Made by a program: the position numbers and the translations under genes
Origin: an uncultured Lachnospiraceae bacterium
GTDB lineage: Bacteria; Bacillota; Clostridia; Lachnospirales; Lachnospiraceae
DNA: 28,003 bases
Direction: 5' to 3'
Assembly (NCBI GenBank): GCA_910585825.1
Contig: CAJUEY010000037.1
Location: 1-28,003 of the forward strand
In this document: piece by piece, positions 15,369-23,920 of the stretch
Layout of the letters: the number at the start of each line of letters is the position of its first letter
How positions within the stretch are numbered: the first letter of the stretch is position 1
The notes under the pieces: generated by a model
Database searches by the model: none
What the model saw: the letters and a program-made list of their open reading frames with translations, nothing else
Told to the model about the DNA's origin: nothing

Positions 15369-16680
15369 ATGCAGAAAGTTCAAAGAAATCAAAAGAATGA
15401 AGATGCAAAAAAGGTTGTAATGCTTGTGGCAAAGCTGAACCAGTACCGCAACGAATATTACAACAAAGCAAAACCAAGCGTGTCGGATGCGGTCTACGAT
15501 CATCTTTTTGATGGACTGCAGAAGCTGGAAAAGAAGACAGGCATCATCCTGAGCAATTCGCCAACGCAGACTGTTGGCTATACTCCGGTAAGCGCATTGG
15601 AGAAAGTAAGGCATCCGATCCCGCTGTTAAGCCTGGACAAGACGAAGCAGACAGAGGAACTGCTGCAGATGGCGGCGAAGGCGCCGGCTTTGCTGATGCT
15701 GAAACTGGATGGACTTACAATCAAGCTTTGTTATGAAAACGGTCAGCTTGTGGAGGCGTCTACAAGAGGGGGCGGGGATATTGGAGAGGTAATCACCCAC
15801 AATATCCCCGCTTTTTATAATGTGCCGACGAGAATACCGCAAAAAGGGCGGCTTGTTATTACGGGTGAGGGCTTTATCCATAAGGATGATTTTGAAAAAA
15901 TGAAAGGAGGGATTTCGGGGAAGGCCGATAAGGAAATCTGCAATGCAAGGAACCTCGCTTCCGGTTCGATCCAGTTATTAAATCCGGCGGCCTGTAAGGA
16001 ACGCCATGTGTATTTTTATGCCTTCAATATTTTAGAGGGAATGGGTGATTTCGGGAAAATTGCTTACAGCCGGGGAGCTTGGCTTTGCTGTCTGTCCCTT
16101 TACATTCCTGCCGGAACATGTAACCCTCCGGGAGATGGAGGACCGGATTGGCTGTTTAAAGACGTTTGCAGAGGATAGTCAGATTCCGATTGACGGCATG
16201 GTTCTCAGGTATGACAGCCTTTCCTATTCAAAGGGATGTGGGAGAACCGGACACCATTACAAGGACGGCATTGCCTATGAATTTGAGGATAACACTTACG
16301 AAACGGTATTCCGCAGCATTGAATGGGGGCCGGGACGTTCCGGGGAGATTGCGCCTGTGGCAGTATTTGACACGGTGGAGATTGACGGCTGCATGGTATC
16401 GAGGGCGAGCCTGTATAACCTGTCATTTATCAGGAATTTGGAGTTTCATCCTGGATGCCGGGTGCTTGTTTCCAAGAGGAAAATGATCATCTCGCATATT
16501 GAGGAAAATCTCGACTGGGGGCATTACAGCGGGGCTTTGATACCGAAGAAATGCCCGTGCTGTGGGAAATCGACAAGGGTATTTTCGAGAACCGGGGACA
16601 GGGGAAGGCTGATTAAAACTCTGCATTGTGACAATGCGGAGTGCAGCAGCCAGATTCTGCACAAGTATGCAGCATCTTAG
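15369..16680 (+). pseudogene. NAD-dependent DNA ligase (LigA-like), frameshifted and truncated
   Basis: The first frame (15369 to about 16056) has the N-terminal YxxYD-like region (QYRNEYYNKAKPSVSDAVYDHL) and the adenylation domain with KLDG (Lys near residue 112) and TRGGGDIGEVITHN. The second frame (about 16057-16680) continues in register with TAGELGF, motif-V-like IAYEF, the OB-fold segment (GEIAPVAVFDTVEIDG, SRASLYNL) and a four-cysteine zinc finger (CPCC...CDNAEC). The two join at the A-run 16056-16059, where one base is extra or two are missing. The protein then stops right after the zinc finger, so the helix-hairpin-helix and BRCT domains of normal LigA (about 670 residues) are absent. 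AAAGGAG at 15352-15358 supports ATG 15369. Such ligase genes occur as cargo on mobile elements; the housekeeping copy should be elsewhere. Confidence 0.85.
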
Positions 16681-16696
16681 AATGGAGGCGGTTTGA

Positions 16697-17083
16697 ATGA
16701 GTGGAATATTCCATGACGGTCATTGGTACGGGAATACGGATATGGTGTGCAAACGCTGTGGAAATCCGGTCTATCAGCCGGAACATGCAGAATACAGTTA
16801 CCAGTGTTTCCATTGTGAGGTGGATTTATATTCTTTTGAGGTAACGGAGCGGGATGGTTTCTTTCTTCCGAAGGTGGCAGTTGCCCGTCCGGTAAATGGC
16901 ATTACCCTTAACGAGGGGTTGGAATATCTGCTAGACGGGAATAGGGAAGTCCGTATATTTAACAACCAGCCGGAAGCGGAAGCATTTCTGTTGGCGAATG
17001 GTTTTATAAGGGAAGACCTGGTATTTTTATATTTTGTGGAGGTGGCAGATGATGGATTACAGGTTGATGGCGGAGAAAGCTGA
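16697..17083 (+). CDS. Zinc-ribbon hypothetical protein
   Basis: 128 residues. The N-terminus carries two cysteine pairs (CKRCGNP and CFHCEVDLYSF) about 18 residues apart, a likely zinc ribbon. The C-terminal part (LNEGLEYLLDGNREVRIFNNQPEAEAFLLANG) is alpha/beta with no known catalytic motif. GGAGG ends 8 bases before ATG 16697. Its 3' end overlaps the next gene by 35 bases. Frame is intact. Confidence 0.65.
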   Translation: MSGIFHDGHWYGNTDMVCKRCGNPVYQPEHAEYSYQCFHCEVDLYSFEVTERDGFFLPKVAVARPVNGITLNEGLEYLLDGNREVRIFNNQPEAEAFLLANGFIREDLVFLYFVEVADDGLQVDGGES

Positions 17084-17432
17084 ATATGCCCTGATCCAAA
17101 GAGGGAGCAGAATGTAGGAGTATGCCGTGGTGAACGGTCTGGATCGGGATAAAGGGGAATGGAATTATACCTGCAGCTACTATGGGGTTGGAAAATACTC
17201 AAAGTTATTAGAGGAAGAAACCCTGTTCAAAGCCCTTGATGATTTCAGGGCAAGAACAGACAGGGATTACATTTCGCATGAGAGGCTTTTGGAGGTTGCC
17301 ACACTTATGAAAGATGGCTTGCTGGAAGATGACGCGGATGAAGCCTATGAGTATATGCACAGTACAGTGGAATTATCCGAGAACGAAGCGGAGGTTTTGG
17401 GGCTTTATATGGATAAATATAGAAAAAATTGA
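17049..17432 (+). pseudogene. Accessory gene interrupted by an amber codon
   Basis: GGAGG about 7 bases upstream and ATG ATG at 17049-17054 start a frame MMDYRLMAEKAEYALIQRGSRM that stops at TAG 17115-17117 and then continues without a break as EYAVVNGLDRDKGEWNYTCSYYG to 17432. A CAG-to-TAG change would explain it. The downstream 101 codons could be re-started at GTG 17127, but no ribosome site precedes it. The product, about 127 residues if read through, is not recognised. Its late part is acidic and helical (LEDDADEAYEYMHSTVELSENEAEVLGLY). Confidence 0.6.
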
Positions 17433-17453
17433 AAGAATGGAGGTAGGAACAGG

Positions 17454-19042
17454 ATGGATACGGAACAGTTTTACCCGACACCAAAAGAACTGCTTGAAAA
17501 GATTTTTAAAGATACGGACTGGAAGACGGTAAGCTCTATTTTGGAGCCGTCTGCCGGAAATGGCGATATTTGTGATTATATTATAGATGTAGCAGACAAA
17601 TATCCTTACTATAACAGGAGCCTTGATATTGACTGCATTGAGATCAATGAGAACAGGCGGGCAACCTTAAAGGGGAAGAATTACCGCGTCATTTATGATG
17701 ACTTTCTTAGATTCCAGACATACAAGCAGTATGACCTGATTGCCATGAACCCGCCTTTTGCGGATGGGGAGAGGCATCTTCTGAAAGCGCTGGAAATGCA
17801 GAAAAACGGCGGCTGTGTCATGTGCATACTGAACGCTGAAACACTGAAAAACTCGTACACAAAAGAGAGGAAGCTCCTTGTGCGCAAGCTGGAGGAACTG
17901 GGTGCGGCGGTTGAATATTACCAGTCAGCTTTTACCCATGCCCAAATCCGGACGGATGTGGAAGTCGCTGTCATCAAGGTAAGCATACCGCAGGCAGAAG
18001 ATGTGTCCTATATCATTGGACAGTTAAGGAAATCGAAAAAGTATGCAGAGAAAGAAGCAGATTATGTTCATACGGATGTAGCAGTAAATGACATTGTTGA
18101 GGCGATTGTGATGCAGTGCGAGATGGAAATGGATGCCGGGATCAGGCTTATCCGTGAATACTGGGGAATGAAGCCGGATATCATGGATTCCTTTGATTCC
18201 GATGGATACAAAAGCCCGATTATCACAATGAAAGTCGGACAGCATGACGCATCCATTAACTGGTATGTGACAGCGGTAAGGAGAAAATACTGGTCTGCGT
18301 TATTCAGAAACCCCAAATTTATACGGGGGATGACATCAGAGATGCAGGGCAGCTATCTGGCGAAAGTGAACGAACTGGAAAAATATGATTTCAACAGATA
18401 CAATATCCGGACAATCCAGGTTGAAATGTCAAGGCACATGACCGGGAGCATAGAAAAATGTATCGTGGTTCTGTTTGACGAATTATCTTACCGTTACAGC
18501 ATGGGGGTGAGAAGAACATCCACTATTTCAACGGCTGGAAAACGAACCAGGCATGGATGATCAACAGGAAAGTGATTATTCCCGTCTATGATGTGTTTTG
18601 CAATATCTTCCACAAATTCCGGTACAGCTACAGCGTGGGGCAGAAGCTTTCTGACATTGAGAAGGTGTTTGATTATCTGTCCGGCACAGTATCCGGCAGC
18701 TCACCGTTCCCGTATATCTTACGGCAGGCGGAGGACAGGCAGGAATCAAAAAATATTGAGTTCCGGTATTTCATCTGTAATTTCTATAAAAAAGGAACGT
18801 GCCACATTATTTTCAAGGACGAGGAACTGCTGAAAAAATTCAATATTTTCGGGGCAAGGCAGAAGGGATGGCTGCCGCCTGCGTATGGAAGAAAAAGTTA
18901 TCAGAAAATGGATAAGGAGGAGCGCGAGGTGGTGGATTCTTTTGAGGGAAAAGATTCTTATGCTAAAACTTGTTCACGACCGGAATACTATCTGTATGAG
19001 CCGAAGGATAAGCAGAATATGCTTGAACTTTTATCAGCGTAA
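17454..19042 (+). pseudogene. DUF4942-type DNA methyltransferase-like protein, frameshifted
   Basis: The first frame (17454-18560) is a class I SAM-dependent methyltransferase: motif I EPSAGNGD at residues 31-38 and the adenine-N6-type catalytic NPPF at 99-102, then a long C-terminal region of DUF4942 type. The second frame (to 19042) is the rest of that region (NRKVIIPVYDVFCNIFHKF). Adding one G to the five-G run at 18503-18507 joins them as YSMGGEKNIHYFNGW. The methyltransferase domain itself is undamaged, so a shortened enzyme might remain active. Such proteins are carried on integrative elements and probably methylate element or host DNA at adenine; the target is unknown. Confidence 0.8.
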
Positions 19043-19063
19043 ATGGAAGGAGGGTGCAGCATA

Positions 19064-19486
19064 ATGGCGAGATACAGCGCAAGGAAAGAGAGATGGATTC
19101 CAATGGAAATAAAGAGAGTGCATGGATATTTCTGTGATCTTCGGATTGACAGGGCTACGGTTCCGGGCTGCTTTGACTTCTGGGAGCTTGCCGATGGTGA
19201 CAGTGACGGGACGTCATGCCGCTATAAATTCGGGATACTTGTCAATTTTTTCGGTACATTCATTACGACAGAGAGGCTTCCAGTTGATGACTTGGAGTAC
19301 GGGGAAGGTTATATTAACAGTGAGAATGAATGGGGATTTTTTGACAGTTCCTATTCAGTTTTAGAGATTGAGGAAATGGAAGGGGGCACGAAATCCGGTG
19401 GATTTCGGTTTTGCACGGATCCAAATGGAAAGGAGATGGATTCAGTTGGTAAAATTAAGCAGCGGCCAGTATGTAATCGGGTTTGA
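19064..19486 (+). CDS. Hypothetical protein upstream of parM
   Basis: 140 residues from ATG 19064, with AAGGAGGG at 19048-19055. The body (VHGYFCDLRIDRATVPGCFDFWELADGDSDG) is compact and acidic, typical of small element-encoded proteins. It has no recognised domain. Its last 40 or so bases overlap the start of the ParM-like gene, an unusually long overlap; a late frameshift extending its tail is possible. Confidence 0.55.
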   Translation: MARYSARKERWIPMEIKRVHGYFCDLRIDRATVPGCFDFWELADGDSDGTSCRYKFGILVNFFGTFITTERLPVDDLEYGEGYINSENEWGFFDSSYSVLEIEEMEGGTKSGGFRFCTDPNGKEMDSVGKIKQRPVCNRV

Positions 19487-20354
19487 TAACGGCTACCAGT
19501 TCGGAAAAACGGCACAGTCCTTATTTGATAATGGCGTTTATGCTATGGGGACAGTGGAGCCGACGGTTAAGGAGCATTCGTTAAAGTATAGCAGAAAATA
19601 TTATAAGGTCGGGGAGGGCAGGGCTGCTATTACAGAGGACAAGGTATCCGATGAAAACGCAAGGCTGCTCACGATGGTTGCCATAGCAAAAGAGCTTGGA
19701 GCCGAGGGGATACGGAAAGCGGAGGTCATTCTTGCCGTGGGGCTTCCGTTCTCTGATTATGGCAGGGAGAAGAAAGCTCTTTTGGAGTATTATGGGCAGA
19801 AACCGACGCTGAAATATGAGTATGAGGGAATCCGGTATGATGTGACAATCAGCCGGATTTATGTATTCCCGCAGTGCTATTCCGCAATCGCTCCAGGGCT
19901 CGCAAATATGAAAGGGAATTATTTGGTCGTGGATATCGGGAGCAAGACAACGGATGTGCTGCTGTTTAAAAATGGGATGCCAGTCGAACGGAGAACCATC
20001 ACGGTTGAAAAAGCTATGGTAAAGTGGATGAAGCAGATTCAGTATGGAAAGAATGTGCCGGAGAGCGAAATCCTGAAAATTGTCTTAAAGAAAGACAGCT
20101 TTCTTCCGAGAAACCAGGTAAACCATGTGAGGGAAACGTTGAGAGAATTGATTCACGGACTGGATCTGGAACTAATGGAGAGGGAATTTGACCTGCAATA
20201 TACAAATGTTATTTATGTCGGAGGCGGCGCTGTGGCGGTGAAGAATTTTTCCGAACCGCGGACGAATGTAGCTTTTGATACGGACATCTACGCCAATGCG
20301 AAAGGCTATGAATTTCTTGCCATGCAGATGTTACGGAAGACAGGGGCAGCGTGA
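19446..20354 (+). CDS. ParM/StbA-family actin-like segregation ATPase
   Basis: About 302 residues of the actin/Hsp70-fold ParM family, which forms filaments that push low-copy DNA molecules apart. The phosphate-1 loop is VIGFDNGYQFGKT, phosphate-2 is VVDIGSKTTDVLLF, and the adenosine loop is VIYVGGGAVAV. TTG 19446 follows AGGAG (19431-19435) by 10 bases and is preferred; ATG 19425 in frame is an alternative. The adjacent 121-residue gene is its likely adaptor. This pair implies the accessory region once belonged to a plasmid or a large integrative element that replicates. Confidence 0.85.
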   Translation: MVKLSSGQYVIGFDNGYQFGKTAQSLFDNGVYAMGTVEPTVKEHSLKYSRKYYKVGEGRAAITEDKVSDENARLLTMVAIAKELGAEGIRKAEVILAVGLPFSDYGREKKALLEYYGQKPTLKYEYEGIRYDVTISRIYVFPQCYSAIAPGLANMKGNYLVVDIGSKTTDVLLFKNGMPVERRTITVEKAMVKWMKQIQYGKNVPESEILKIVLKKDSFLPRNQVNHVRETLRELIHGLDLELMEREFDLQYTNVIYVGGGAVAVKNFSEPRTNVAFDTDIYANAKGYEFLAMQMLRKTGAA

Positions 20355-20355
20355 T

Positions 20356-20721
20356 ATGGGGGATAAGAATGTGGCAACGGTGCGGTTCCATACGGAAGGG
20401 GTGGAAGCGGAGCTGTATGGCAGGATTATGGAGGGAAAGAAGGAGGCGGGGGTTTCTGTTCCGGATTATATCAAGCAGATTTTAAAGGAATATTTTGAAA
20501 ACAAAGACCGGGAGGACAGCCGGAATGAATGGATTGAACAGTTTGGCTGGGAAATAGCCAGGGTTGTGGAGCAGGCGGTCAGGAACTGTATCAGCGGGGG
20601 CAATGTGAATGCTATGGGAACAGGCACAGCGCTCATAGCAGATGCGGAAGCGGTAGGGTTGCCGGAGCAAAGCGAAGAAATACCGGAGGGTGCATTGGAT
20701 TTCCTAGATGGGATGGAATAA
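20356..20721 (+). CDS. ParR-like DNA-binding adaptor
   Basis: 121 residues starting one base after parM. The N-terminal half (VATVRFHTEGVEAELYGRIMEGKKEAGVSVPDYIKQILKEYF) fits a ribbon-helix-helix DNA-binding fold: a short strand followed by two helices. The C-terminus is acidic and ends DFLDGME, as expected for a ParM-contacting tail. In plasmid systems ParR binds centromere repeats and couples them to ParM filaments. A pair of 19-base repeats lies just downstream and may be its site. Assignment rests on position and fold-like pattern rather than a clear family signature. Confidence 0.7.
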   Translation: MGDKNVATVRFHTEGVEAELYGRIMEGKKEAGVSVPDYIKQILKEYFENKDREDSRNEWIEQFGWEIARVVEQAVRNCISGGNVNAMGTGTALIADAEAVGLPEQSEEIPEGALDFLDGME

Positions 20722-20740
20722 TGCACCTTCCGGGGAAAGG

Positions 20741-20769
20741 GTGTATCCGTTGCGGATATGCTTTTTTTT
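20741..20769 (+). terminator. Rho-independent terminator after parMR
   Basis: GTGTATCCG (20741-20749) pairs with CGGATATGC (20753-20761), including two G-U pairs, around a TTG loop, and is followed by eight T residues. It ends the parM-parR transcript. Confidence 0.75.
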
Positions 20770-20787
20770 CTATGTTCCGGGGGACGT

Positions 20788-20846
20788 GCTACAAAAATGT
20801 AGCAGATAACGCAAAAAATAACTGCCTGCTACAAATTTGCAGCAGA
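20788..20846. repeat. Two 19-bp near-palindromic repeats, candidate centromere
   Basis: GCTACAAAAATGTAGCAGA at 20788-20806 and GCTACAAATTTGCAGCAGA at 20828-20846 agree at 16 of 19 positions. Their starts are 40 bases apart, close to four DNA turns. Each is itself an inverted repeat (GCTACA/TGTAGC; CTGCTACAAATTTGCAGCAG with one mismatch pair). Located right after parMR, they could be parC-like ParR sites or an operator. Confidence 0.6.
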
Positions 20847-20935
20847 CGTAATTTCAGTATAATTTTTAAATGCTGATTTTTTGAAGAGACTGTTTTCAGG
20901 GCAGAAAGCGGAGACGCAGCCGTGGAGAAAAAATG

Positions 20936-21283
20936 TTATTCTCCCCAATAATCTTCGGTTTCCTGTGTCGTTGTTTTAACACCAAATAATTTCCACATAA
21001 AATCTTCTCTCTCATGAAAGATATCTGTGATCCGCACTGTATTTTCCTCGATCCGGTAAAAAGAATAATTATGCTGTACATACAGCATCCGGTAGTCACA
21101 GGGTATCCCTATAAGATTTTCTACAGACGGGCCTTTGTCTTCAAACTGTTGCAGAGTACGAAATTCCTTTATCATTTCCCGGATTACGGTGTCTGCTTTT
21201 TCAGAGCCGTATCTGGCGGAAACATCCTGCTTTATTTCGTGCAATTTTTCAATCGCATCCGGAGAGTATATTAATTTTTTCAA
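20936..21283 (-). CDS. ParE/RelE-family toxin
   Basis: 115-residue type II toxin of the ParE/RelE superfamily. It begins KLIYSPDAIEKLHEIKQDV, the strand-helix entry of the fold, with later YRMLYVQHNYSFYRIEENTVRITDIFHEREDFM forming the conserved C-terminal beta sheet (R.LYV...Y...Y.I....V.I..I.H.R.D). ParE members poison gyrase and RelE members cut mRNA; which applies cannot be told here. The TTG start at 21283 overlaps the antitoxin stop by three bases (TTGA), so translation is coupled. Transcribed opposite to its neighbours. Confidence 0.88.
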   Translation of the reverse strand: MKKLIYSPDAIEKLHEIKQDVSARYGSEKADTVIREMIKEFRTLQQFEDKGPSVENLIGIPCDYRMLYVQHNYSFYRIEENTVRITDIFHEREDFMWKLFGVKTTTQETEDYWGE

Positions 21284-21540
21284 TCAGATACCCCCAGTTC
21301 CTTCTCCGCTTCCTCTGCAGAAATCCATCCCTCTTTGTCTGCCCGTTCCTCTGCTTTTCTTAGTTCGGACACTAAGGTATAAGCCGCCCGATAGCGGTCA
21401 AGCTCATCAATCTCTGCCATGGTAAGGATTCCATACTCGCCATGACCGTTTCGTGTAAGATAAACCCTGTTTGATGCATCTACCTGTTTTAATACTTCTG
21501 TGTAATTCCGTAAATCTGATATTGGCTTAATATTGGGCAT
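21280..21540 (-). CDS. Phd-family antitoxin
   Basis: 86-residue Phd/YefM-like antitoxin. It starts MPNIKPISDLRNYTEVLKQVDASN, the DNA-binding half, followed by RVYLTRNGHGEYGILTMAEIDELDRY and an acidic toxin-neutralising tail ending KELGVSD. Upstream on the minus strand, AAAGGAG sits 9 bases before the ATG at 21540. A longer open frame extends to 21762 but includes the promoter, so the short form is right. It should repress its own promoter through the adjacent inverted repeat. Confidence 0.9.
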   Translation of the reverse strand: MPNIKPISDLRNYTEVLKQVDASNRVYLTRNGHGEYGILTMAEIDELDRYRAAYTLVSELRKAEERADKEGWISAEEAEKELGVSD

Positions 21541-21561
21541 GTCGATCAACTCCTTTGTTCC

Positions 21562-21616
21562 ATTATATACAATATAGGATACCCTTGCAAGCAAATTCGC
21601 ATGTGAATTTACTTGC
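21562..21616 (-). promoter_or_regulatory. Toxin-antitoxin promoter and operator
   Basis: On the minus strand TTGCAA (21585-21590) and TATAAT (21562-21567) are separated by exactly 17 bases. Overlapping the -35 is an inverted repeat with 12-base arms at 21587-21598 and 21605-21616 (GCAAGCAAATTC / GAATTTACTTGC, 11 of 12 pairs). This fits an autorepressed Phd operator. Confidence 0.8.
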
Positions 21617-21729
21617 GTAAAATACCCAAAGAATAGTTGTTGGTAGTAAGCCCCGAAAATAATCCAATCATGTTTCGTGTTGAAAATGGCTGCTTTTGAG
21701 AATATAATGTATAAAGGTGTTGAATATAG

Positions 21730-22053
21730 TATGGAGATTGCAAGCAGATCAGACTTGAACATATTTTGCCACAGAATCCGTCAGCAGGGAATGAGCGGAC
21801 GAATGATTTTACAGAAGAGGAAAGATATGAGTGGACGGACAAAATTGGGAATTTGGCACTGATTTCAAGACGGGAAAACACCTTTCAGGAGAATTTGGAT
21901 TTTACAGATAAGATGAAAAGATATTTTGAAAAAAATATAGAAGTATTTCCAAATTCCATCCGGATATTTAAGGAATATACTTCATGGAAGCTTTTGGAAC
22001 TGAAGCAAAACTATGATGAGGCGGTAAATAAACTTATGGGAGTTTACCGTTGA
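21730..22053 (+). pseudogene. C-terminal fragment of a GmrSD-like (DUF262/DUF1524) restriction protein
   Basis: The 108 codons carry the DUF1524 His-Me-type nuclease end: RLEHILPQNP with the catalytic His, then IGNLALISRRENT with the conserved Asn residues, and a tail DEAVNKLMGVYR. A TAG at 21727-21729 and the lack of any N-terminal DUF262 domain show that only the last fifth or so of a type IV (modified-DNA) restriction enzyme is left. No ribosome site. It lies between the toxin-antitoxin promoter and an intact nuclease gene. Confidence 0.75.
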
Positions 22054-22110
22054 TATTGCCGGATAACTGGAATGGATTATTTTGTGGAATAAAAACGGGA
22101 GAAATAAAAA

Positions 22111-22722
22111 ATGATAGCGGAGATTCACCATAAGGTATTCAGCAATCTTGAGGATGAGCTGACGGGCAATTTTTTTGGCATAATGAGATACATTCCGTTC
22201 CAAAGAGGACTGAAACAGATTTATATGAAGTACATACATAGTCTGGATGAGAGCGTTCATGGCCTGATAAGGTCAATACAGACAAATGATTTCGACATAG
22301 AGTTTTGGAAACGTTCTGAGCTGGGATATGGGGAAATCGACGCTTATATGGAATTGGACGGGGTGGGAATTGGGATTGAGGTAAAGTATCAAAGTGGTTT
22401 GTCCGGAGAAAACCAGCTTGAAAGGGAGGTTTCCATGCTTTCGGAATGGTGCAAATCCGAAGAAAAAATACTGATTCTTGTAGCCGTGGAAAGCGATGCC
22501 AGGGAAATATACCAGAGGAATTACCGAAAAGAATGTTTTGCGGATGTCCATCTGGCGTATATCACATGGCAGGATATCCTGTCAGGGCTTGATGAGATCA
22601 AGACCGTAAATCAGTTTGAAGATTTGAAGGGGCTGCTGAGAGAAAAGGGTTTTATGTCTTTTGAAGGTTTTCGTGACAATGGGCTTATCATTGATGGGGG
22701 TGCGTTTTATGACTTTGGGTGA
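22111..22722 (+). CDS. PD-(D/E)XK superfamily nuclease-like protein
   Basis: 203 residues. The core reads GEIDAYMELDGVGIGIEVK: an Asp at 77, then Glu 90 and Lys 92 (E-V-K), followed by a Gln in NQLERE (about 102). This is the D...ExK...Q layout of PD-(D/E)XK nucleases. The N-terminal helices (MIAEIHHKVFSNLEDELTGNFFGIMRYIP) and the segment MLSEWCKSEEKILILVAVESD fit small nucleases found near mobile-element defence genes. A GGGAGA site precedes ATG 22111. Its end overlaps the next gene by 14 bases. Target unknown; the fold call is from motifs only. Confidence 0.65.
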   Translation: MIAEIHHKVFSNLEDELTGNFFGIMRYIPFQRGLKQIYMKYIHSLDESVHGLIRSIQTNDFDIEFWKRSELGYGEIDAYMELDGVGIGIEVKYQSGLSGENQLEREVSMLSEWCKSEEKILILVAVESDAREIYQRNYRKECFADVHLAYITWQDILSGLDEIKTVNQFEDLKGLLREKGFMSFEGFRDNGLIIDGGAFYDFG

Positions 22723-23311
22723 GAATATCCATAATGCGTTTCTTGTTGTATTTAAGACATTAAAAAGCATAGAAAAGCTGATATCCAGGTGCAGGAACGA
22801 GTTTGATATGGAAAAATACCATATGCCGGAAAAGCGTTTTATGCGCTGGAGTTCGGATCAGTCATGGGAGGGATGGATTTACTGGAGCTTTATCCTTCTT
22901 TTCCAAAGGAAAGATGACGGCGGGGTTATGGAGAATGGTTGGATTAACGCCCCGGTATATGCGGTGGAAATCAATGTTGATTCGGAAACATGCGATACCC
23001 CGAAAGTATATGTGGCGCAAATGGATTTTGGAGACATATCTGACTGGTCGGCTGGCTGTTCCCCGTCAAACCATTCCATGTTTTATGATGCAATCCATGC
23101 GGATGGCTGGTATGAAGCGGATGAATCAGAAGATGTTATAACGGTAAGGCCTGCTCCCGGATTTGAGGAAAAAGTTTCGGGACATTTCTGGGGTTTTCAG
23201 TCTTTGCGGCGGATGGAAAAAGAACTGACCGAGATAAATCAGGATAATTATAAGACAATGATTTTTGGCACAATAGAAGAATTAGCAGGCGGTGGGGAAG
23301 ATATGGCATGA
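22709..23311 (+). CDS. Hypothetical protein coupled to the nuclease
   Basis: 200 residues starting inside the nuclease gene (MTLGENIHNAFLVVFKTLKSIEKLISRC). The N-terminus is helical; the rest (WSSDQSWEGWIYWSFILLFQRKDDGG, VYVAQMDFGDISDW) is aromatic-rich beta structure. I do not recognise the family. The 14-base overlap indicates translational coupling with the PD-(D/E)XK-like protein, so it is likely its partner, inhibitor or specificity factor. Frame is intact. Confidence 0.65.
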   Translation: MTLGENIHNAFLVVFKTLKSIEKLISRCRNEFDMEKYHMPEKRFMRWSSDQSWEGWIYWSFILLFQRKDDGGVMENGWINAPVYAVEINVDSETCDTPKVYVAQMDFGDISDWSAGCSPSNHSMFYDAIHADGWYEADESEDVITVRPAPGFEEKVSGHFWGFQSLRRMEKELTEINQDNYKTMIFGTIEELAGGGEDMA

Positions 23312-23437
23312 CACAAAGGGATGGGTGTGCCTTACCAGGGCTGCGGAAGAAGATAGAGTGTTTTTAATCTGGAAGCAACAGACGGGAAATCAGAGATCAA
23401 TTACAATTCGCAAATGGATTGTTTGGAGGTGCAGGTT

Positions 23438-23782
23438 ATGGCGGACAGTTACAAAGCGGAAGGATCCCTTATTCGTGACTACAATAAACTTTCACAGGAA
23501 CATAAGGAAAAAGTTTGGAAGTACATAAAAAATCTTATACGGCTGCAAAAAGCGGAGAAAGAAGTTGCGGATAAGCTGTATGAACTGAAAGGCTCCCCGA
23601 AAACACAGACAGAGGAATATACTACTGGTGAGATCTTTTGTGATTTTTGTGGAAAGCCACAAAATGAGGCTAACCGTTTGATTGCAGGGCCAGATGTGTA
23701 TATTTGCGATGAATGCGCAAGGATTTGTGGTGAGATATTGGATGAGGTAGAGGAAGAAGATAAAGGGAATCCTGAAATATAG
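23438..23782 (+). CDS. Small protein with ClpX-type C4 zinc finger
   Basis: 114 residues. The C-terminal half is a clear ClpX N-domain zinc finger (CDFCGKPQNEANRLIAGPDVYICDECARIC). The N-terminal half is a charged helix (YNKLSQEHKEKVWKYIKNLIRLQKAEKEV) like the dimerisation tail of Xre-type regulators, without a helix-turn-helix. There is no AAA+ ATPase domain. In ClpX this finger binds substrates and adaptors. A stand-alone copy could act as a decoy or adaptor for ClpXP, which is inference. GGAGGTG ends 8 bases before ATG 23438. Confidence 0.75.
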   Translation: MADSYKAEGSLIRDYNKLSQEHKEKVWKYIKNLIRLQKAEKEVADKLYELKGSPKTQTEEYTTGEIFCDFCGKPQNEANRLIAGPDVYICDECARICGEILDEVEEEDKGNPEI

Positions 23783-23920
23783 GAATATTTTTTGGATAGA
23801 AAAATGTCATAAATGATGGTTTTGCACTGGAAAAAGTTTGATGATAGGCATTCAGATAATCAACCAGGAAAATAAAACTGACTGAAATATTTTGGATAGC
23901 GAGAGCGAGGAGGGATACGA

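Noticed and set aside
16045..16065. Programmed frameshift in the ligase gene
   Set aside because: No slippery heptamer with a downstream structure is evident, and the gene is also truncated, so mutation is simpler.
16166..16486. A 106-codon plus-strand ORF inside the ligase
   Set aside because: It is an alternate frame of the ligase fragment, whose LigA motifs are in the other frame.
20788..20846. CRISPR-like repeats
   Set aside because: Only two imperfect palindromic copies, no spacer array and no cas genes.
23292..23528. A 78-codon plus-strand ORF
   Set aside because: It overlaps the zinc-finger gene in another frame, has no ribosome site and its product is basic, low-complexity shadow sequence.
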